From Pohlia nutans (Eukaryota; Streptophyta; Bryopsida; Bryales; Mniaceae): a stretch of 64,000 bases of DNA. The notes under the pieces were generated by a model. The model worked only from the letters and a program-made list of their open reading frames with translations, was not told the DNA's origin and did no database searches. The translations under genes and the position numbers were made by a program. This document shows positions 56,451-64,000 of this stretch, in pieces; positions within the stretch are counted from its first letter, which is position 1, and every line of letters starts with the position of its first letter. Location of the stretch: positions 14,324,501-14,388,500 of the forward strand of contig CM040086.1 of NCBI GenBank assembly GCA_022496805.1. The letters run 5' to 3'.

Positions 56451-56602
56451 GGGAGGGTAGTGGTGAAAACCACTGCTAGCCACTCTTTTCAAACAACTAG
56501 CTCAAACTTGTCTCGGGAGATAGAATGGACCGGTTGGTTGGTACAAACTTTCCTGCCATGACAACTCATTAGCAGCATCAAGCCATGTGTATCACACCAC
56601 GT
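56451..56602 (+). repeat. LINE copy 2: truncated 3' UTR
   Basis: This matches 903-1051 (GTAGTGGTGAAAACCACTGC and onward) and stops abruptly at ATCACACCAC. The remainder of the tail is missing here. Confidence 0.7.
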
Positions 56603-57984
56603 AAAAAACAAGAAATCCCTGATAAAGCTTCAAAGGCGTAAAAAATCAAAGATTTGTCGCATTGTGACTGCAACATACTCGAGTTGTCTTTCACGAGGTA
56701 AATGCGTCATAGGACCTTGAAGCCATCGGTAGTGACCAACACCTTCCACTTGAGACCATGCATGAACCTCCGTATCTTTATTGTGAAAACGTCCTGCAAA
56801 GATTACTTTTGTTCGACTCTCAAAACAAGCTCCTTTTCAAAAACAACTACCAATGATCTAATGCTTGGCACCCTTTGACGTCTTCTTGGCTCATTTGGTT
56901 CTTCTTCTCGTGGTTGTCGACGCGAGTTACCCGGCCTCCTCTCTAACTCTTCAAGACGTTGTGAGAGCTGCGGTTGTTCAAAAGATGGTTCCTCTGACCC
57001 ATGACTTTGCAAATCTCCGAATACCCGAAGACTGGACATTGCAAACAAACTTATACTACCACATAAAAAAAAATAACTATAGAGAAGTGATGGTCCTAGC
57101 AGGGTTCTTCTCTTTTTATACTGAAACTTCATCGCTAAGAAGCTTTATCCAGAAGCTAAGAGAAGTGTGAAAAGATTTAATTTTCTGAGAATATTATATT
57201 TAAAACTCCTATATTCCTTTCGGCGCATTGATTAGATTTATTGCCGGCTTTCACATTCACTCATAAAGCCATACCCGAAAACACTCGAACTTTCCCCACT
57301 TGTGCCGCGAATTTAGTACCCTTTCTACCTTACATCCCTCGAGATCATTGATTTCAAATACCAGGTCAAAGACTTAACACTCTTCCATTAAATCTTCCTA
57401 TTAATATCTTCTTCTAGTAAGCATTATCAAAATTCACCAAAATATTAATATTATAAGTTGTATGCGCGACGTCACGCTAAAGCTACTCATAAGCGTCACC
57501 TTCACGTTTCACAACAAAAGTCACAGAATCTCCCATGAATACTAAATATATACTCTTACGTAGTGCTCGTTCTCACACCACGACAGCAGTAATAAACCAC
57601 TACACATGTATCCCAAAATATTAGACAAAAATGATTTATTACTCCAATTTCCCTGCCTATGACTACTCACCAACAACACCAAGCCACTCATAACACATAA
57701 ATATTCATATGGCCTCAAAAAGTAACTAAACCAAACAACTTTCTCGCAAGATATTACTTCCTAAAAATAACCAACCTTTAAATAGTGATTTAAAGAGTAT
57801 ACTTTCACACCAACTACATCTATATCTCTAATCTCCTAAAAAATCAATTAGATTAATCAGCTAACATACATCATACCGGATTTCCCTAATGCAGAAAAGA
57901 AAAATACTTAACCTCCTGGAAAGAAGATATAAAAAATAAATAAAAAATAAAATAAAATAAAAAATAAAAACCCATGCCACTTTT
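56603..57984. other. Unassigned insert between two LINE tails
   Basis: The first 570 bases are moderately GC-rich. They have a minus-strand frame of 109 codons (56803-57132) with a Glu/Arg-rich middle (LEELERRPGNSRRQPREEE); I do not recognise it, and a gag-like relic is possible. The remainder is AT-rich and ends in an AAATA-type simple repeat at 57935-57970, perhaps the tail of another retroposon. Confidence 0.35.
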
Positions 57985-58400
57985 TTAAGATCTTGTCTCA
58001 GATAGTAGAATAGGGCTGGTTGGTGGTACAACTTTCCTGCCTATGAACAATTCACTAGCAGTGTCAAGTCACCATATCACATTACTGCTCCAACGGGCCC
58101 TCACAGGAATCGAACCCAGACCACATAACTATGATACAACATCCTCTCCACCAACCGACTAGACAGATGACTTGACGATCATCAACCCAAAAAACCACTA
58201 TTTAAACACCCAAAACTTTTATTTTACTCAGTTATGTGTTAGTTGTTAGGAAGTTCTAAAAGTGTCTATTCCCGAAAGGAGTGAGTAGTTTAGTCTTAGT
58301 GGTCCTTTGTCTGGTGAGCATTGGCTCATTAACCAAATGAACAGACACTATATTCACGCCGGCCCTATAAAGGGACCGGAGTTTTTATCTGTCTGTGTGC
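57985..58400 (+). repeat. Diverged second LINE 3' UTR with antisense tRNA-like segment
   Basis: This is homologous to about 940-1384 and ends in TCTGTCTGTG. On the minus strand the tRNA-like part (58105-58160) has a perfect B-box, GGTTCGATTCC, better preserved than in copy 1. It belongs to a different, older copy than 56451-56602 because the two overlap in content. Confidence 0.6.
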
Positions 58401-59410
58401 ACTACAATTACTCGGTCAGACCTCATTAATTTTGTACATTTTAAAAAATATTATAATTTTTTGGTATTTTTCTCATAAAAGGTGTTGTTAATTTTATTTT
58501 CCTTAAATTTTTCATAGTCGTTGAAACAAAATAAATTTATAAGATTATTTGAAGCTTTTTCTTGTAAAAATCATAGTAATTACAAAAATGCTTAGAATAG
58601 TATGAATTTTTAGAGAAAATGTAAATTATAGTGATAAACAACAAGTTGTAGATGGCATGTTTCTTGAGCTTATATAAAAAGAAATTTGATAGATAAAAAT
58701 AACTTGATAGTGTATATTGGAATTTTAGGGTTTTGAGCTTTAAAGTGTTGTAAAAAAATGCAATTTTAACAATTTTGACAAATGGTAAATTGGACTAGAA
58801 AGTAAAGACAACCTCCACACTTTCTTAATTGGGACATTTTCATTTGAAATTAGGGACTAGGTGAAAATCATTGTTTGACTGAAAACAACGAAACATGGTC
58901 ACATGGGGCTCCTCGCAACAACCCCATGGGGCTCCTTGCACGCTTAAGGGTTAACACTCAAAATAGACCCCAAAAGTCCCAAAATAGATGATGCAAACTT
59001 CATATCTCGCCAATCCTTATTGAAATTAGTAGGGATTTTTTTCAATTTGTCCTAAACTCAGAGTGCGTCTCTTCGGATCCTTAAAAATTCCAAGGCGTTC
59101 ACTGATTGGTACTTTCAGCATTGTGCGACTCCCCTTATTGCACAGCTATCAATCCCACTTGCACAATTGATTCCTGAAAATAGAACTGGCAAACATACAT
59201 TGTCGACATTGATATAATCCTCGTAACATACCCACGGCATAAGTACAGCACAATGGCGGATCTGAGGTTGTGACGATGTGACAGAAAAGGAAATTCAGCA
59301 CTTCTAATTTGATGTTATTTATATTACAATGTCTCCCAAGTTTGAGAAAGACCTACAAATGTGGCTGCCCCACGTAAAAATCGAACATTACTCTGCCAAC
59401 TCGAACACAT
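58401..59410. other. AT-rich spacer, end of a TTAA element, and SDE2 3' flank
   Basis: CGCTTAAGGGTTAA ending at 58954 looks like the right end of a TTAA MITE; its left end was not found. From about 58960 to 59410 lies the 3' flank or UTR of the gene on the minus strand. Confidence 0.4.
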
Positions 59411-61676
59411 TCACTTTTTCGCCACTTTGGCTTTGCCAGCAAAATGCTTCTTGTCTAACTTCTCCAATGGACTACTTTTCAGCAAGAAAAGCCGTCCTGC
59501 TCGTTCTGATAGACTACCTCCACATTTGAGACCCCTAGACTGAAGCTCCATCTTCAACTTCTCCAAACCAAGTGCCTGCATTGCAAGAATAGAGTCAGTT
59601 AAGAAAAGAATCTGCAACTTCTAAACTTGAAGAAAATATCATCAATAATAACTGCATGTCTCGAATTCTGAGCTAGAAAGAAAGCAAACTACTTGCCCAT
59701 CCAAAGTTACAAATATACTGAAAGCAATAATTCGTTGCATGTTTTCTACCATCTGTACTATTTCTAAAACAACTGTTCCAACATATTGACACAAATATCT
59801 GTAGTCAGATTCAGGATCATACCTCCATCTCTTCCACTGATTGGTACTTCGAGAAATCCACAGGCTCATCTTGCGCGCCTTCTGAAACTTTGGCAGCCTT
59901 GGGAGCTGACATAACCTCCACTGTCGACGTCTCCGTTCGGTCGACTGCAATATGTTCTCCATTCATGTCAATTGTAACTGCCGTTCTGGTTTCTGATTCA
60001 AATGTCATCTTCTCTGGGCTGCCATCATTTTGGCTACATGAGGCTGGCACCAAAACGGTTTTTGGTGACTCTACCGTGTCCCCTTCAATTGCAACCTCGT
60101 TGGCAGGTTGTGACTTAACGTTGATCGCGACTGGCGAAATTGTCACCAAGGTTTCTGTCGTAATTGTCTCGGTTGTAACTGTCACCGTTTCCAGATTGGG
60201 CACTCCTGATACAGCATCAGCCACTTCCGTTTCAGTGACCACAGTCTCCACAACTTTTTCCTGTGTACTCGTAATGCTGGCCCCAAAAGAAGGCTCCACC
60301 TGCTCTGGTGTCGTCACTGCTACATCTGCATCACCAGCTTCGCCACTTGAAGAAGGACGCTCGTCTTCATCCATGTTCTCTTCATCACTATCATCCTCTT
60401 CATCCTCGTCTCCCATCCTAATGCAATGCCAGAAAAAGATTAGTAGGAAATAAACAAGGAGTGTAAATAAGTGAATATTTGAAAAATACTGTAGACAAAA
60501 TGCCATTCGTGGCATATCCCAACACCATTGTAAAGAAAACATTTCCCATCTAAGCCTCTGGTTAAGGATTCTCCCAAGTCGAAGCAACAAAGAAATACAA
60601 GGTTAAAACATTCAAACCTGCTACTACATTGCTTGCGCTTAAAGAATAAGGTTACCAACGAATAAACAAACCCTAATTCCTTGAATACGCACAAATGTGC
60701 TAAACTTTCCAACATGCCAATTGCCAAAGGATTTCATACCAAGCCCTAGGAGCTATCACTGAAAGCCATGGGAGACATTTAATACGAGGAATTCCATTTG
60801 CTTTTGACCACTAAAGGACCAAGGGTTCATGGTTTGAAAAGACCATTTTGATTGATCATATAGTGAGATATGAATAATTCGAATTCTGTATCACCGAAAC
60901 CAGAGAAGAATATTGCAAGTGTTCATCAAACAACAAATAAAATTCCCACATGACCTCCTTAAAAAACATGAGGATTAAATAGGACAGTAAACCAAAGGCA
61001 TCACAAGGACGAAGGAAAAAATTCGATCTTACCATATCTTGGCTCGTTTCTCCAACACAGCAGCCTCCTCTTCCACCTTGCGCTTACTATTACTATTCGA
61101 TTTTCTCGCAGCAACTAACCCTGACGCCACGGCTAATTCGACTTCCTCCATAGCTTTAGAAGTTTCAGCCCTAAACTTCTCAAGTTCCTCAAACACACCA
61201 TTATCCTCTTCTTTCGCTTTCGTGGCCTTCTTCAAGAACTCCTCCGCGGTTCGCTCAAGATCCCGCTCCTCGGCGTCCGCTTTCCACTCCTTCAGTTTCT
61301 TCTCGGCATTCACGTGACGCAACCGCCGCCCACTCATATCCCGGCACGCATCAAAATTGCTCGTTTTCTTCTGTCCGGCCTTGGTGGCCGCGCCACGGAG
61401 AAGGGAACCAAACCCTCCCTTGCCGCCCGGCAAACGCAGCAAGAGGTTACAAGACGGGAAAAATCCTTCCGGGGAGCAAGTGAGGGGGGAGGAATCGGGG
61501 TGCACCACGGCCGTGCCGGTTACCAAGCGCAGGGAGTGCGTGGGGATACCGGTTCGTGCGGACAACTGCGCCGCGACCAGGGCGCCGGACACCGCGACGC
61601 CATCGTCGAAGCGGAGACAGAGCGTTCGCCCGTCCAAACCCTTCACCAGCATCTGCATCTTCCCCATTGCCACCAT
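59411..61676 (-). CDS. SDE2: SDE2 homologue: ubiquitin-like fold precursor with C-terminal SAP domain
   Basis: Three exons on the minus strand (61676-61033, 60417-59823, 59575-59411) have matching phases and encode 467 aa. Residues 4-85 form the ubiquitin-like N-terminus. It ends LLRLPGG and is followed by [10 protein letters not shown], the conserved SDE2 processing site and start of the mature protein. A basic coiled-coil region with KKLKEWK follows. Then come an acidic stretch ([13 protein letters not shown], about 216-228) and a long Thr/Val-rich variable region. Residues 414-458 are the SAP-type module ([20 protein letters not shown], then LSERAGRL). In yeast and animals SDE2 is cleaved after the di-Gly; the C-terminal part supports splicing of selected introns and replication-stress responses. 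The start at 61676 has a good context; an in-frame ATG at 61667 is the alternative. Length is close to human SDE2 (451 aa). The gene appears intact. Confidence 0.92.
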
Positions 61677-61773
61677 CGCTAACAGTAAGAAATTCCTCAA
61701 CAAACTGTCTCCTGCTCTTCTGTAATGCAGCAATCGACGTCGACAAAACAAAAAAAAGGGCTGCGAACAAGTG

Positions 61774-61782
61774 AAACCCTAA
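61774..61782. promoter_or_regulatory. Telo-box upstream of SDE2
   Basis: AAACCCTAA lies about 100 bases upstream of the SDE2 start codon. This motif is common near transcription starts of plant translation and RNA-processing genes. Its role here is inference. Confidence 0.45.
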
Positions 61783-61970
61783 TTGCAGTCGGTGCCTCTG
61801 ATGAAGAAGACGAAGAAGACGAAGGAGCCTTTTGCCTATAACTTAGACAAAATGTAGTGTAATTACGATACGGAGGCCACACTACTACGTTGGGCCACTT
61901 TTAAAGTACTCCCGTGTTAAAGTAAAAGTTTAAAACTCTAAAGTAAAAGCGTGAGTCACCCTTACAAGTA

Positions 61971-62313
61971 CACTAAATAGTGTATTTAGTGTGAGGTGAT
62001 GAATAATGTGCTTACCCCTACTACTTGTCTAACACTAATTGTCAATTTGTGGGTAATTATTGTTGGCGGTTATCATCCAATTTGATTCATTCCATTTCTA
62101 AAATTTTAGTTTTTCCATTTAAACTTTCATCTCAAGTTTCATTCCTTACTCACACTAAATATCCATATCTCAAAAGATCACAATGTCAAAACGTTACTAT
62201 TCTTCATAAATAGTGTGAGAATTCACATTTAGTGTTTTTACAAAAGTAGGTTTTTTGATATTTAGAGTGATGTTCGCAATTACAGTGCCTCACACTAAAT
62301 ACACTATTTAGTG
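61971..62313. mobile_element. CACTAAATAG MITE 1 upstream of SDE2
   Basis: A perfect inverted pair, CACTAAATAGTGTATTTAG and its complement, extends through GTGTGAGG at both ends. TA is duplicated on both sides (61969-61970 and 62314-62315). The ends are themselves palindromic. Non-coding, 343 bp. Confidence 0.75.
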
Positions 62314-62357
62314 TAGTGATCTCAGAACCACTTTGTCACATTTAGCACAGGATGCTA

Positions 62358-62573
62358 CACTAAATAGGTAGATTAGTGTTAGATACACTAATTTACATAA
62401 ACATGTTGTAAGTTTTTACTATTGACCAATTTTTTTACCCTCTATATTGGTCAAGATGAGGATCTTTCAATAGTATTGGAATCAATGTCTTTGGTAATTT
62501 TTTTTGTCGAGAGTAAAAATCTATAATATTTTCAAATCTTATAATTATTTAACACTAATCTACCTATTTAGTG
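62358..62573. mobile_element. CACTAAATAG MITE 2 upstream of SDE2
   Basis: CACTAAATAGGTAGATTAG and its exact complement form perfect inverted ends of about 24 bp, continuing into TGTTA. TA is duplicated at 62356-62357 and 62574-62575. It has the same terminal motif as MITE 1 but a different interior. 216 bp. Confidence 0.8.
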
Positions 62574-63267
62574 TACATAAATGGAAGATATTTTTGCTAC
62601 CCTATGAAAGATAGTCATGATACCTCTATAATATCCGGCAACACCCTTGATATACTGATACCATGATGATATCCAAGGATATCACCTCATGAAGTTGCTA
62701 CATATTTATAACATGCTGAGCATTCTCGCTACATTTCAAAAAAATAAAAAAATCTTTGTATGTTTAGCAGCTCTATTTTTTGGAGTAGAAATCCAGCTAA
62801 TATTAGCCAGTTTGGAGATCATTGCTTACAAGCAGAGTTTTTCCAGAATCTGGCTAATTATCGCCAATTTTCACCCAAATAATCATGGCTGGAAACACAC
62901 GTGTAAAATGATGGAAATTAGGGTTGCTTCACACTATGACCGTCCAAGTCGAGAGGTCGTGGAATCGAGTGACGAAACTTTGTTGAGAGTTCAAATAAAT
63001 GAGATGAAAATAGGCAATAAAATATAGCTTTGATTTTTTATGAAAAAATTCGACGGCCTCTTAATCATAGTTTGGGTTCCATTTTTGTTCGACCCAAGCT
63101 TCTTTTGAGAGTCCGTCGCCTTGGTCAAAAAGTGATGCAATGTAATCATTTTGGAGGAAGACGATCTTTGAACTTTGGTTTTTAGTGTGAAAGGTCGAGA
63201 GGCCAATTTCTTGATTTCTTGCAATTTGATTGGTGGAAATTGACGGCCTCTTGACTTTCATCCATAT
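62574..63267. other. Unassigned AT-rich DNA
   Basis: A plus-strand frame of 112 codons (62689-63027) lacks any recognisable domain. AATTGACGGCCTCTTGA-type sequence occurs at 63046-63066 and 63237-63258 as a loose direct repeat. Confidence 0.35.
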
Positions 63268-63372
63268 ATATTCAATTGGTAGTGGTTGGTTATTCTCTAT
63301 TTGTCTTTTATATAGTAGGATTGACTCGGCATAGTATATAGCAATGGTGTTTATTGCTTTGACGATCATAAA
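63268..63372 (-). pseudogene. LINE fragment 3, extreme C-terminus, minus strand
   Basis: On the minus strand KAINTIAIYYAESILLYKR and ENNQPLP match the last residues of the LINE protein (KAINTIAIQYAGSILLHKR and ENSQPIP in copy 2). Only about 35 codons are recognisable and flanking sequence is unrelated. Confidence 0.7.
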
Positions 63373-64000
63373 CAACATATGAGTTAGTTAAAAATAATGC
63401 TAGCATATGTTTGTTGCATGGAAGAAGGCAATGCAACGAACATCACTACCTTGCAACATGCGATATACGAAATGCCACACATACCATAGCTTCTTGGCAG
63501 CTTGGTCCAAAAAAAAATTAAAAGTGTGCCTAAATTTATGAAAAATTACTAACCTAGTTTACCCAAGTTTTTTTATCAAACATTATAGGGCCTGCAGTTT
63601 TAATTTTTCGAGATATAATTTATTGTCCAATTTTAATATATAATTCTTTTGATGCCTAAATGTTTTTTGCACTTTAATTAATTATTGGGCAGAAAGTTGC
63701 TGAAACTGCTAGTAAGTTATAGCACCATGTTCAATATGATATTGCTTTTACAAACAACTATTCTAAAATAAAAACTTGCTATATTTAAAGACTTGATGAA
63801 ATCATTTTATTTTGTTTTAATTTTTTAATTTTCCCAAAAACATCATCTATTATGGGACGGAGAGAGTAATATTAATAGTAAATTCAACCAAACATACATA
63901 ATCTACACATCAATATCTACACCCTTGATTTGTATTACAACTTCATATTTTTGAGTCATCGAGGCACTTCTAAAGACATCTTTAAAATGCATACACCCCT
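63373..64000. other. AT-rich intergenic DNA to the window edge
   Basis: I see no gene or repeat boundary here. Confidence 0.45.

Noticed and set aside
46339..58954. Idea that LINE copy 2 inserted into a family B MITE with the right end at 58954
   Set aside because: The sequence beyond the LINE tail does not match the missing part of family B, and the terminus at 58941-58954 fits a different TTAA element.
59890..60453. 187-codon plus-strand ORF rich in Ser, Thr and Val
   Set aside because: It is the antisense shadow of SDE2 exon 2.

Overview
The window looks like nuclear DNA of a land plant, probably a seed-free lineage (lycophyte, fern or bryophyte), although the species cannot be named from the sequence. 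Two intact intron-containing genes have plant-type architecture: GT-AG introns, an intron in a 5' UTR, and a telo-box next to a 5' UTR. The rest is AT-rich and crowded with nested transposable elements, as in a large repeat-rich plant genome. There are no operons, ribosome binding sites or CRISPR arrays.

Layout. 1-1384 is the 3' end of a LINE. 1414-5370 holds nested TTAA-site MITEs, a Tourist-like foldback MITE and a GC-rich simple tract. 6080-15300 is a 9-kb field of one degenerate minisatellite family in both orientations, with one TTAA MITE inserted. 15541-27183 is gene 1, a 23-exon membrane-anchored AAA+ ATPase of the DAA1/ATAD1 type (962 aa) with a 1-kb intron in its 5' UTR. 29403-30381 is a near-perfect foldback with 408-bp arms. 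31100-44010 is a patchwork of duplications: a two-copy gene-like unit, a shuffled copy of the AAA gene's 3' end fused to an RBP45/47-type RRM fragment, a 1.4-kb foldback insertion, and a stack of nested MITEs. 46339-58400 is a second LINE copy broken by two different DNA transposons, one of them a Tc1-like DD34E element. 59411-61676 (minus) is gene 2, SDE2, with two CACTAAATAG-type MITEs just upstream. A third LINE scrap lies near 63300.

The most unusual content is the LINE family. One element appears to combine an N-terminal APE endonuclease, reverse transcriptase, an unassigned possibly methyltransferase-like module, RNase H, a CCHC finger and a C-terminal restriction-like endonuclease signature. 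That is the plan of the Dualen (RandI) clade described from green algae. Its 3' tail carries an antisense tRNA-like segment and ends in a TCTA-type microsatellite. The second most unusual signal is a set of MITEs with TTAA target duplications and CCCCTAAA-type termini, resembling piggyBac. Empty sites for them are preserved in sister copies inside the window.

The two real genes are unrelated housekeeping genes. The first belongs to a family that handles membrane proteins. The second belongs to a family involved in splicing and genome stability. All other coding signals are relics of transposons or captured gene pieces.
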